64,000 nt of DNA from Thalassospira sp. ER-Se-21-Dark (lineage in GTDB: Bacteria; Pseudomonadota; Alphaproteobacteria; Rhodospirillales; Thalassospiraceae): the NCBI RefSeq assembly GCF_017922435.1, contig NZ_VDEZ01000003.1, forward strand, positions 378,366 to 442,365, read 5' to 3'. The position numbers and the translations under genes were made by a program. This document shows positions 16,383-24,744 of this stretch, piece after piece. Every line of letters starts with the position of its first letter. Position 1 is the stretch's first letter. The notes beneath the pieces were generated by a model that saw only the letters and a program-made list of their open reading frames with translations, was not told where the DNA came from and did no database searches.

Positions 16383-17279
16383 GTGAGCGCCATGGCATTC
16401 CATCCACATATGACCAGCCACATCGAAGGTATTTCCCTTCTTGATGACCTGCGGTTCCGTCGCTGGAACACCGCCATTTCCGATTTATGGCATGTGGAAT
16501 GTGAAGCAGAGGCTGGGGGAACCTACGTGTCACAAGCCCCCCGTCTGGTGGCGATCCTTGATTGCGTGGGCGATGGGCGTATCAACGTCCGCTCCTCAGA
16601 TGACTTGGCAGATCAGCAACCTCGCGGCAAAGGATGTCTGTCTTATATCCCGGCCGGGATGGAGGTTTCATCAGAGGTTTTCGGCGCTTGTCGTCTGCGT
16701 CATCTTGATATCCATCTTGATGTCGACGCGCTTGAAAACAGCATGGGCGTGCCACTTGACCGCGCGACCATGGAAACACCGCGCATCGGTTTTTGCGATC
16801 CGCGCATCAATACGTTGGTCCGGTTGCTGGCCGACGACCTTCAAAGCGAACACCAAAGCCCGCAGATCTATGGCGAAGGTTTGATCAGCGCGCTGACCGC
16901 AGCCCTGCTGCAGCCGCGCGCGGCAAGCGAACCGCAACGCAAACGCGGCAAACTTGCACCGTACCATTTACGCAAATCGGTCGACTATATTGAACAGAAC
17001 TGCGGACGCACCATTCGATTGGATGAACTGGCACAGCTCACCGGGCTCTCACAATCCTATTTCTGCTCGGCCTTCCGCGAAAGTACCGGCATGCCCCCGC
17101 AACAGTGGCAGATGAAAGCCCGGGTGGAGCGCGCCAAGAACCTGCTTAAAGATGCCGATACACCGCTAGCGTCGGTCGCCCTTCGGGTCGGCTTTGCCGA
17201 TCAGGCGCATCTGACCCGCGTGTTCCGCAAAATCGTTGGCACCACGCCGGGTGCATGGCGCAAGGAACAGATCGCGTAA
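16383..17279 (+). CDS. AraC family transcriptional regulator
   Basis: About 298 residues. The C-terminal third holds the two helix-turn-helix motifs of the AraC family: LDELAQLTGLSQSYFCSAFRE and a second with VALRVGFADQAHLTRVFRKIVGTTPGAWR. The N-terminal part is a probable ligand-sensing domain without clear resemblance. The start is GTG at 16383 (AAAGGA ten bases upstream) or ATG at 16392; the longer frame runs through the dsbB terminator and the Fur-box promoter. It lies directly upstream of a siderophore receptor gene, like PchR/YbtA-type regulators that activate receptor genes when their siderophore is present. Confidence 0.88.
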   Translation: MSAMAFHPHMTSHIEGISLLDDLRFRRWNTAISDLWHVECEAEAGGTYVSQAPRLVAILDCVGDGRINVRSSDDLADQQPRGKGCLSYIPAGMEVSSEVFGACRLRHLDIHLDVDALENSMGVPLDRATMETPRIGFCDPRINTLVRLLADDLQSEHQSPQIYGEGLISALTAALLQPRAASEPQRKRGKLAPYHLRKSVDYIEQNCGRTIRLDELAQLTGLSQSYFCSAFRESTGMPPQQWQMKARVERAKNLLKDADTPLASVALRVGFADQAHLTRVFRKIVGTTPGAWRKEQIA

Positions 17280-17287
17280 CTTAAGCC

Positions 17288-17322
17288 AAATTCCGTTCAA
17301 TACGCCGAAATCCGGTTCAATA
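17288..17322 (+). repeat. 15-bp direct repeat, possible AraC-type operator
   Basis: AAATTCCGTTCAATA (17288-17302) and AAATCCGGTTCAATA (17308-17322) agree at 13 of 15 positions with a period of 20 bp, i.e. two helical turns. Tandem direct repeats at this spacing are the usual binding sites of AraC-type activators. They lie between the regulator gene and the TonB receptor. A GGCCATC/GATGGCC hairpin follows at 17352-17371. Confidence 0.5.
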
Positions 17323-17427
17323 TTCTATCCCCCACCGCGTGATATCGAAAAGGCCATCATCATAGATGGCCCGCCGGTTCCCGCCCGACAGGTCGTCGTC
17401 AAAGACAACCGACACAGGGAATCCCAA

Positions 17428-19611
17428 ATGCGTTTTACAGGACAGAAATTGTCTTCGACCCTTTTGCTGGGTACGGCACTAGCATTGGTTTTTGCCGGAC
17501 CAAACTTTGCACTGGCGCAGTCTTCAGATGACGCGACAGCAAGCGAAGGCGAAACCACCGAAGCACTGATCATTGAAGGCGACGCCACTGCGGCCGATGC
17601 CGGTGACCCCACGCCACCGGTTTATGCCGGCGGACAGGTTGCTACAGGTACCCGACTTGGTGCGTTTGGCAACAAAGACATCATGGATACACCGATTGCC
17701 GCCACCGGGTACACCAGCGAGCTGATCATGAACCAGCAGGCTCGCGACATTTCGGATGTGATGGATAACGATCCATCGGTGATCAACACCAACGGGTTTG
17801 GCACCTTTGCCAACCGTTTCACCATTCGTGGCTTCGACCTGACATCTGATGACGTTTCAATTGATGGCCTTTACGGAACGGCACCGCGCCAGTCCGTCGC
17901 CCTTGAAATGTTTGACCGCGTCGAAGTCATCAAGGGAGCTTCGGGCTTTTTGAATGGCATGGCGCCGTCTTCTGGTGGATTGGGTGGCAACATCAACCTT
18001 GTCCCCAAACGCGCCGTCGATGATCCCGTAACCAGCTTCACCGGCAGCTATGGCGCGACCAGCGACGTTGGTGGTCATTTTGATTTCGGCCGTCGCTTTG
18101 GTTCCGACAATCAGTTCGGGGTCCGCACCAACATCATGCACCGGGCAGGCGAAGCATCCATCGAAAATGAAGATCGTGAGACATCGCTTGGTTCAATCGC
18201 GCTCGATTACCGCGGCGATGATACCCGGGTCACGTTCGATGCAGCGATAAACAAGCTGCGCGTTGAAGAAGGCCGCCCAACAGTTAGGGCAAACAATCTG
18301 ACCTCAATGCTTGATGCACCGTCCGGTTCACATAACTTTGCCGCCGCTGGCACTTATAGTGATCTTGAAGACAAGTTCGCACAGGTGCGCTTCGAGTATG
18401 ACGCAACCGACAGCACGATGCTTTATACTGCCATTGGCGCACATACCACTGACGAAGATAGTGATTTTTCATCCGTCACCTTAACCAGCACGGATGGATC
18501 GGGCGATTTTGGCAGATTCGCGACAGTTTATGAGCGCGAAGATGTCAGTGGTGTTGCAGGCATCCGTCAGGAGTTTGAAACCGGACCGGTTAAGCACGAA
18601 CTCAATGCCGGAACCACCGCAATGTGGCAGGAAGCAAGGACAAACTGGGATTTCGGCACATCTGTTGCCGGTAACATCTATAACAGCGGCCCATCCAACA
18701 TCGTTTTTGGCGACCCCGGTAACGCCAATCTCAGCTCACATACAATCCTGACAAGCTATTTCCTGGCCGATACGGTGAGCTTCTTTGATGACAACATCCA
18801 CCTGACGGGTGGTGTTCGCCGTCAGAACGTCAAATCGCGCGGTTACGACAGACTAACCGGCGCCAAGAACTCCAACTATGACTCTTCGACCAACTCGCCG
18901 ATGCTCGGCTTCGTTGGTAATGTGACCGATCAGATCACGGTTTATGCCAATTATATCGAAGGTCTGGAGGCCGGAAAAACCGTGACGGAGGCGACTGCAA
19001 CCAACCGAGGTGAAACGTTAGCACCGTACACGACTGAGCAAATGGAGGTCGGCGCGAAGTTTGACTTCGGCACCTTTGGAGGCGGCATTGCCGTGTTCCA
19101 GGCTGAGAAACCATCGGCGTTTCTTAATAGCAGCAACCTCTACACCACCGATGGTGAACAGCGAAACCGTGGTCTTGAGCTGACGGCCTTTGGTGAACCA
19201 ATTATTGGCACCCGCATTCTGGGTGGCATCACCTTTATCGACGCCGAACTGACCAAAACCGAGAACGGCACCAATAACGGCAACACGGCACCCGGCGTTC
19301 CGGAATATCAGGCAGCCCTTGGTGCGGAATATGATTTGCCGTTCCTTGATGGTGCGACAGTTGGTGGACGCCTGATCCATACCGCTGCGCAATACGTTAA
19401 CACCACCAACACGGTTGAAATCCCGTCCTGGACGCGATTTGACATGAGTGCACGCTATGTAACCGAGCTTTATGACTATCCGGTCACCTTCCGTGCAAAT
19501 GTCGAAAACCTGACCGATAATGACTATTGGGAAACTGCCAGCACAGAAACCAGCTATATGACCGTAGGCAAGCCGCTTACCGCGACATTCTCGCTTACGG
19601 CGGATTTCTGA
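17428..19611 (+). CDS. TonB-dependent siderophore receptor
   Basis: A 727-residue outer-membrane receptor starting at ATG 17428 behind CAGGGA, with a signal peptide ending at ALA. The plug domain holds ISDVMDNDPSV, FTIRGFDL and DRVEVIKGASGFLNGM, as in ferric siderophore receptors of the FhuA/FhuE/FoxA group. The rest is a beta barrel ending in SLTADF, with the C-terminal Phe of outer-membrane proteins. Upstream context (Fur-like box, AraC regulator) supports a role in iron uptake. The siderophore is not known; no siderophore biosynthesis genes are in the window. Confidence 0.93.
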   Translation: MRFTGQKLSSTLLLGTALALVFAGPNFALAQSSDDATASEGETTEALIIEGDATAADAGDPTPPVYAGGQVATGTRLGAFGNKDIMDTPIAATGYTSELIMNQQARDISDVMDNDPSVINTNGFGTFANRFTIRGFDLTSDDVSIDGLYGTAPRQSVALEMFDRVEVIKGASGFLNGMAPSSGGLGGNINLVPKRAVDDPVTSFTGSYGATSDVGGHFDFGRRFGSDNQFGVRTNIMHRAGEASIENEDRETSLGSIALDYRGDDTRVTFDAAINKLRVEEGRPTVRANNLTSMLDAPSGSHNFAAAGTYSDLEDKFAQVRFEYDATDSTMLYTAIGAHTTDEDSDFSSVTLTSTDGSGDFGRFATVYEREDVSGVAGIRQEFETGPVKHELNAGTTAMWQEARTNWDFGTSVAGNIYNSGPSNIVFGDPGNANLSSHTILTSYFLADTVSFFDDNIHLTGGVRRQNVKSRGYDRLTGAKNSNYDSSTNSPMLGFVGNVTDQITVYANYIEGLEAGKTVTEATATNRGETLAPYTTEQMEVGAKFDFGTFGGGIAVFQAEKPSAFLNSSNLYTTDGEQRNRGLELTAFGEPIIGTRILGGITFIDAELTKTENGTNNGNTAPGVPEYQAALGAEYDLPFLDGATVGGRLIHTAAQYVNTTNTVEIPSWTRFDMSARYVTELYDYPVTFRANVENLTDNDYWETASTETSYMTVGKPLTATFSLTADF

Positions 19612-19650
19612 TCATCTGAGGTTTCTCGCACTGAGAAGACCAAAAAACAA

Positions 19651-19682
19651 AAAGCCGACGGAGTTTCCGTCGGCTTTTTTCT
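19651..19682 (+). terminator. Terminator after the TonB receptor
   Basis: AAAGCCGACGGA, loop GTT, TCCGTCGGCTTTTTT: a long GC-rich stem with T-tract. The AAAs on the 5' side make it usable from the minus strand too, where the HNH gene ends. Confidence 0.9.
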
Positions 19683-19711
19683 TGGCTCTATGGCGGGCTG
19701 AGACCCGCTGC

Positions 19712-20278
19712 CTAGAAGTCGTATTCCAGTTCGGTATCCCAGTATAAAAAATCCCGCCAACTTTCGTGAAGATAGTTTGGCGGGAAACGGCGTCCTGTGG
19801 TCTGAAGTTCGTGCATCGAGGGCTGTCCCGGCGTCCTGCGCAGTCGCAGGCCCGCCTCGCGCACCGATCGACTGCCTTTAAACAGGTTGCAGTCAGAACA
19901 GGCCGTAACGATGTTTTCCCAATTGGTTCGCCCACCGCGCGCACGCGGGATCACATGATCAAATGTCAGCTCATTTGTCGGCAGGCGGTCACCGCAATAT
20001 TGACAGGAAAATTCATCGCGCAAAAAGACGTTAAACCGGGTGAAGGCCGGGCTGCTTTTAAGCGGGACATATTCCTTGAGCGAGATAACGCTCGGCAGGC
20101 GCATTTTAAAGGAAGGAGAACGTACTTCGCGGTCGTATTCGGAAAGAACATCGACGCGTTCAAGAAAGACTGCCTTGAGCGTATCCTGCCATGACCAAAG
20201 AGATAGCGGGAAGTAGCTCAACGGCCGAAAATCGGCGTTAAGAACAAGTGCCGGACACGCATTGGGCGATAAATGCAT
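19712..20278 (-). CDS. HNH endonuclease
   Basis: A 188-residue HNH nuclease. The zinc-binding pair CQYCG and CSDCN flanks the core motif LTFDHVIPRARGG..WENIV, so the catalytic His and the two CxxC sites are intact. This stand-alone form, starting with a PALVLNADFRPLSYFPLS-type segment, is common in alphaproteobacteria and is not tied to an obvious restriction or phage system here. The cellular role is unknown. Confidence 0.9.
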   Translation of the reverse strand: MHLSPNACPALVLNADFRPLSYFPLSLWSWQDTLKAVFLERVDVLSEYDREVRSPSFKMRLPSVISLKEYVPLKSSPAFTRFNVFLRDEFSCQYCGDRLPTNELTFDHVIPRARGGRTNWENIVTACSDCNLFKGSRSVREAGLRLRRTPGQPSMHELQTTGRRFPPNYLHESWRDFLYWDTELEYDF

Positions 20279-20601
20279 ACCATCCGCTCCACCGTGTTTA
20301 CCGAGTCGCTTGCCTTATTTAGCAGGTCCGGGAATCGCTGTTGATGAACATATCATGACGTTTCACCAAACCGGGCGACACGGCGACGTAAACCACTGAT
20401 AGAGCAAAGTATAGAGCAAATTTCCAAAAGCGCAAAGCTCGTGTTCTGCCGAGTCGCGTTTATTAAGACAGCCCCCTTGCGCAGCCCAAGGAACCCTTGG
20501 AGAACTGCAGTACGGCACGACACAAAAAAAGCCGCCCGACGATGTCTGGCAGCCTGTCTGGAGCCCCCGAACCGACACATCGGTTACCCAGGCACAGAGC
20601 C
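20279..20601. other. Gene-free stretch between HNH gene and rpmB terminator
   Basis: No reading frame here has coding character or a good ribosome binding site. Two overlapping minus-strand frames of 71-75 codons are Cys/Arg rich and look like chance. The HNH gene promoter must lie in the left part. I see no tRNA or known RNA. Confidence 0.4.
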
Positions 20602-20636
20602 GAAAAAAACGAAAGGCCCGCTAAAAAGCGAGCCTT
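20602..20636 (-). terminator. rpmB terminator
   Basis: Read on the minus strand: AAGGC-t-CGCT, loop of Ts, AGCG-g-GCCTT, then CGTTTTTTT. One mismatch interrupts the stem. It lies 33 bases after the rpmB stop. Confidence 0.8.
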
Positions 20637-20668
20637 CGTAAATTCTGTCTGTAAAGCAGAAGCCTGAA

Positions 20669-20962
20669 TTAGGCAGCTTTTGCTTCAACAGCTTTGGCGA
20701 CCTGGCGTTTGATTTTCACCAAATCTGCCGGCAGCTTTGCATTTGCAGTGCTGAGCAGATACGCATCCAGACCACCACGTTTTTCGATGGTGCGGACAGC
20801 ATTGGTGGTCAGACGCAGACGCACCGAACGACCGAGCGACTCACTAAGCAGCGAGGTCGGCTGCAGGTTCGGGAGGAAACGACGTTTGGTACGATTGTGG
20901 GCGTGGCTCACATTCATGCCGACCAAAACGCCTTTGCCGGATACCGGGCAGCGACGTGCCAT
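20669..20962 (-). CDS. rpmB: 50S ribosomal protein L28
   Basis: A 97-residue large-subunit ribosomal protein. It starts MARRCPVSGKGVLVGMNVSH and contains RTKRRFLPNLQ, as expected for L28. The ATG at 20962 follows AGGAGATCAGGTC; the longer frame to 21013 is not used. Only one Cys remains of the zinc-ribbon set seen in some L28 proteins. Confidence 0.96.
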   Translation of the reverse strand: MARRCPVSGKGVLVGMNVSHAHNRTKRRFLPNLQPTSLLSESLGRSVRLRLTTNAVRTIEKRGGLDAYLLSTANAKLPADLVKIKRQVAKAVEAKAA

Positions 20963-21410
20963 GACCTGATCTCCTGGTCTATAAATTCGCAAAAGGACGC
21001 TTGGCCTGAACATGCAGGCCCGCGCTTGGAAGCGGGTTATTACCGCCTCTAACCCATGCCGTCAAGCCTTCATCAACCGAAAACCGCGACAAAAACGCTT
21101 ATCAGAGCTGTTTTGACGATAATCCTTGGTTTGTGCCGGTATTTGCCCAACTCAACCGCACGGAATCTGATGTTTTCCAAACCGGGGCGACAATAACTAA
21201 GACCCCATTTACAGGCAATTGCGCCATTCTGACACAGGGCGAACAATCGATTCTCTGTGTTTATATAATAAGAGTACCCTGCTTGATGCCTGCAAAGGCC
21301 TTGGGATTCAATCTGTCGCGTTTATTGATACTGATCAAAACGCCTACGCACACAACATGGTAGGTTCGACACCATGAGTTAAGAAATCCGTTTCGGGAGC
21401 ATGACGGGAC
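20963..21410. other. Gene-free stretch upstream of rpmB
   Basis: About 450 bases between divergent rpmB and the small membrane protein gene. On the minus strand a weak promoter candidate for rpmB is TTGACG (21060-21065) with TAATAA 17 bp on. A 76-codon plus-strand frame (21133-21363) has no ribosome binding site or recognisable features and is not called. Confidence 0.4.
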
Positions 21411-21599
21411 ATGAAATCAGATAGCAAAGTTTCTCTGCCGCTTTTGGGCATTCTGCTGGTCGCTGTAATCGGCTTGGCACTTTATCTTGCCGGTTATGTT
21501 CTTGCCGCGTTCGGCGTTCCGATCGCGTCCTTCTGGATTTATGTCGCGCTGGCGCTTGTGCCGGTCAGCTTCCTTGTTCTGATTGATTTTAGCCGCTGA
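21411..21599 (+). CDS. Small two-helix membrane protein
   Basis: A 62-residue hydrophobic protein. After a short charged start (MKSDSK) come two membrane helices at about 8-31 and 36-59, ending DFSR. GGGA precedes the ATG and a strong terminator follows, so it looks like a monocistronic real gene. I do not recognise the family; no function is proposed. Confidence 0.65.
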   Translation: MKSDSKVSLPLLGILLVAVIGLALYLAGYVLAAFGVPIASFWIYVALALVPVSFLVLIDFSR

Positions 21600-21627
21600 T
21601 TCTGTCCCCCAGCAGAACAGGACTATG

Positions 21628-21664
21628 AACGGCTTGCCACGCTTGCGGCAGGCCGTTTTTTTTT
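21628..21664 (+). terminator. Terminator after the small membrane protein gene
   Basis: AACGGCTTGCC pairs with GGCAGGCCGTT (eleven pairs, one wobble) and is followed by nine Ts in total. Confidence 0.88.
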
Positions 21665-21687
21665 GCGCCAGCTCCAAAGAAACACCG

Positions 21688-23778
21688 TCAGGCGGGCAAA
21701 TCCGGATCGGTTTGCCAGTGAATGTCGCGACACGGGAGCTGCCCCGGACGGGCAAAGAAGTATCCCTGATAGGCATCTACCCCCATCGCGTGGAGTTCCG
21801 CACGCTGTTGCGGTGTCTCGATCCCCTCGGCAATGACCTTAAGACCAAAGCGATGGGCGATCAGAATTGCGGCCTCGATCACCACGCGGGCATTTTCATC
21901 CATCGACAAGACAAATGACTTGTCGATCTTGACCGCATCCACATGAATTTCGTGCAGCCGCGACAAGGATGAATACCCGGTCCCGAAATCATCAATATGA
22001 ATGCCGACTTCCATCGCGTGCAGATGATCTAGCACTGCGGAAATCTGCGACGTCTGACGTTTTTCAAAAATCGATTCCGTGACTTCCAAAACCAACCGAC
22101 TGGATGCAAGACCGGTTTCCGTCAGGATGCGCGAAACCATATCGGGAAAATTTGGCATCACGATCTGACGGATCGAGACGTTGATGGCAATTTTCGTGGT
22201 GACGGGAATCTCGGTATTGTCATGCAGGGTCTGGCAGGCGCGCCGCATGCACCATTCCCCGATATCAACGATGAGCGCGCTTTCCTCGGCAATCGGAATG
22301 AATTCATCGGGTGGAACAGTGCCAAGCACCGCGCTGTTCCAGCGTAAAAGCGCCTCGTAGGCGATGATGTCGCCGTTGGTTGCATCAATGACCGGCTGGT
22401 ACTCGATATAAAACTCATCGGCACTCAGCGCCCGGCGCAGCGCCTGGGTCACACTCAGGCGGCGTTCCTGTTCCGTCAGCAGCATCTTGTCGTAGTTATG
22501 CACACTGCCCCGGCCGGATCGCTTGACCTCGGCCGCGGCCAGATCCGCCCAGTGGATCAGTTCCGATATCGACGGATTACGTCCGGACGAAAAGGCAACG
22601 CCGGTACTGAACCCGACATGCAATGTATGACCGACAATATTGATCGGGTGATTAACCGCGCGCTGGGCCAGTTCAACTGTGGTTTCGACCAGTGGGTGAA
22701 GCTCTTCATGCGGGGCAGCCAGAACAATCAGAAATTCATCCCCGCCCCAACGGCCCAAAGCATGGCGGTCATCAACACATTCCCTAAGCCGCATGCTGAC
22801 AGCACGCAGAACTTCATCGCCAATCGCGTGACTGAGGCCATCATTTATCTGTTTGAACCGGTCCAGATCAATAAACAGCACGGCATAATCCAGAAGCGCG
22901 TCCGATCTCTTTTTATGTTCGAACCAGGCGACAATCCCGTCACGGTTAAGAATACCGGTCAGGGCATCGTGTTCGACCAGATTGCGCAGCTCCTCTGTGC
23001 GCTGTTCGACCCGCGCTTCAAGGGTGGCATTCCAGTTTTCGGTAATCCGGTTTTTCTGCCTTAGGTCTTCGACCAGCCCCTGATTTTGATGCTTGAGGAC
23101 AAAAGATCTGAAAAGAACCGCGTGATTATTGCGATGCGTAACCAGCATCACCAGCAGGAACACCAGCGCCAAGGCGGACAGGATATAGTTCGCATCCCCC
23201 ATCACCGACAGGATCACGGCTGGCGGCAATAGCAGCGCACACAGATAAAAGCGCCCGACGAGGAAGACAGGAGCAAGAATACCCGTGGCACCCCCAGCCA
23301 TACCGGCAATGATGATCATGGTCAGAAACTGGCTTTCGCCCTGAACCGCGGGAATTTCAATCGCACCAACCATGGACCACAGCAGGCCGGTGACAATCAC
23401 CCCGATCTGATAGCGAAAGCGCCATTTTCGAAGCAGATCAGAGGAGAGCTCCGTACTGTTTTCACGCGTCAGGTGATAGAGATAACCACCCCAAAGCCGA
23501 ATGCTGCAAATCAAAGTGACGACCAGAAGCCAGATAACGGTTTCGGCGCGCAAATCGCCGCGCAGCCAGAACATAGCAACCATGCTGGTGCCAGCGGCCA
23601 GATTGACCAGAATGTTAGCCCAGTTATTGCGATAGGCCAGATCAAGAAGGTCGCGCTGAACCTTTCCGTTCAACTCTTCCCCGGCACTTATTTCTATGCC
23701 CGGGTCGAGAATGCGTTTCGCAATTCCCCTAACCAAGCCAGCATCTTTTTTCATCTGGTCTTGTGCCCCCGACATCAT
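21688..23778 (-). CDS. Membrane GGDEF-EAL protein (cyclic di-GMP turnover)
   Basis: A 696-residue protein. The N-terminal third has about six membrane helices (residues ~45-215), then a coiled linker (ENWNATLEARVEQRTEELRN), a GGDEF domain with intact GRWGGDEFL and an EAL domain with EALLRW, DDFGTGYSSLS and KIDKSFV. Both catalytic signatures look complete, so it may make and degrade cyclic di-GMP. The membrane part resembles MASE-type sensor regions but I cannot assign it. Two ATGs (23778, 23775) are possible starts; neither has a strong ribosome binding site. Confidence 0.92.
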   Translation of the reverse strand: MMSGAQDQMKKDAGLVRGIAKRILDPGIEISAGEELNGKVQRDLLDLAYRNNWANILVNLAAGTSMVAMFWLRGDLRAETVIWLLVVTLICSIRLWGGYLYHLTRENSTELSSDLLRKWRFRYQIGVIVTGLLWSMVGAIEIPAVQGESQFLTMIIIAGMAGGATGILAPVFLVGRFYLCALLLPPAVILSVMGDANYILSALALVFLLVMLVTHRNNHAVLFRSFVLKHQNQGLVEDLRQKNRITENWNATLEARVEQRTEELRNLVEHDALTGILNRDGIVAWFEHKKRSDALLDYAVLFIDLDRFKQINDGLSHAIGDEVLRAVSMRLRECVDDRHALGRWGGDEFLIVLAAPHEELHPLVETTVELAQRAVNHPINIVGHTLHVGFSTGVAFSSGRNPSISELIHWADLAAAEVKRSGRGSVHNYDKMLLTEQERRLSVTQALRRALSADEFYIEYQPVIDATNGDIIAYEALLRWNSAVLGTVPPDEFIPIAEESALIVDIGEWCMRRACQTLHDNTEIPVTTKIAINVSIRQIVMPNFPDMVSRILTETGLASSRLVLEVTESIFEKRQTSQISAVLDHLHAMEVGIHIDDFGTGYSSLSRLHEIHVDAVKIDKSFVLSMDENARVVIEAAILIAHRFGLKVIAEGIETPQQRAELHAMGVDAYQGYFFARPGQLPCRDIHWQTDPDLPA

Positions 23779-23885
23779 CGTTCGATCAAAACATCCTATA
23801 CGGAGGTAATAATCAACGACAACGGGAATATGAAAAACACAAAATATTACGGCTTACTAAGAGATCACCGACCAGCCCCGGTCAA

Positions 23886-24725
23886 TCAGAATTGATCAGC
23901 CAGCTTGATCACGTCTGCCGCCGACAATCCGTCTTCGCGCATGGATCTGAGCGTCCTGGATTTGTCACGCTTGGCAAAGCGTTTGCCATCCGGCCCGGTC
24001 AGAAGCCCGTGATGGTAATATTCCGGCACGTCATAGCCCAGCAATTCCTGCAACAACCGATGCAGGTGGCTGACAAAAAACAAGTCCTCACCACGAGTGA
24101 CGAGGGTTATGCCCTGCAGATCATCATCATGGGTCACCGAGATATGATAGCTGGTCGGGGTATCCTTGCGCGCCAGAACCACATCGCCAAAGATTTCGGG
24201 TGTGGCGATCTGTTTGCCTGCCGCGCGGTCATACCATGTCAGCTCCTTGCCAACCTGTTTGATCGCCGCAGCCATATCAAGGCGGAGTGCATAGCTTTCA
24301 CCAGCCACGATGCGATCCTTCCGTTCGGTTGGCGAACACTGTCGACAGGTGCCGGGATAAAGCGCGCCATCCGGGCCGTGCGGTGCGTTTCCGATGCGGG
24401 CTGTTTCCGCCTGAATGTCCTTGCGCGTGCAAAAGCACGGATAAAGCAGTTCCATGTCGGACAAGCGATCCAGCACAGCTTGGTAGTCTGCAAAGTGATC
24501 GGACTGCACCCGAACCGGCGTTTCCCATTCAAGGCCAAGCCAGGCGAGGTCTTCATAGATCGCTTCGAGATATTCCGGGCGGCATCGGGTTTGGTCGATA
24601 TCTTCGATCCGCACAAGAAAACGGCCATCCGGCCCGGCCTGTTTTGCAGAAAACAGGGCCGAGGCCGCATGGCCGAGATGAAGATATCCGGTCGGGCTTG
24701 GTGCAAAGCGGGTGATCGCGGTCAT
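23886..24725 (-). CDS. gluQ: Glutamyl-Q tRNA(Asp) synthetase
   Basis: A 279-residue truncated glutamyl-tRNA synthetase paralogue that attaches Glu to queuosine in tRNA-Asp. The class I signature is FAPSPTGYLHLGHA, the zinc site uses CFC and CRQC-type cysteines, and KRFAKRDKSRTL is the KMSKS equivalent. It lacks the anticodon-binding domain of GltX, as expected. It follows cobT by 19 bases on the same strand and is probably co-transcribed. Confidence 0.92.
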   Translation of the reverse strand: MTAITRFAPSPTGYLHLGHAASALFSAKQAGPDGRFLVRIEDIDQTRCRPEYLEAIYEDLAWLGLEWETPVRVQSDHFADYQAVLDRLSDMELLYPCFCTRKDIQAETARIGNAPHGPDGALYPGTCRQCSPTERKDRIVAGESYALRLDMAAAIKQVGKELTWYDRAAGKQIATPEIFGDVVLARKDTPTSYHISVTHDDDLQGITLVTRGEDLFFVSHLHRLLQELLGYDVPEYYHHGLLTGPDGKRFAKRDKSRTLRSMREDGLSAADVIKLADQF

Positions 24726-24744
24726 CCTTCAAGCACCCCTGCCC

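Noticed and set aside
19712-20278. HNH nuclease as part of a defence or phage island
   Set aside because: Neighbours are housekeeping genes and no integrase, methylase or toxin lies nearby.
20353-20580. Minus-strand small frames between HNH gene and rpmB
   Set aside because: No ribosome binding site, unusual Cys/Arg composition, and two overlapping frames of equal quality.
21133-21363. 76-codon plus-strand frame upstream of the small membrane protein
   Set aside because: No ribosome binding site, no hydrophobic or domain pattern; treated as non-coding.
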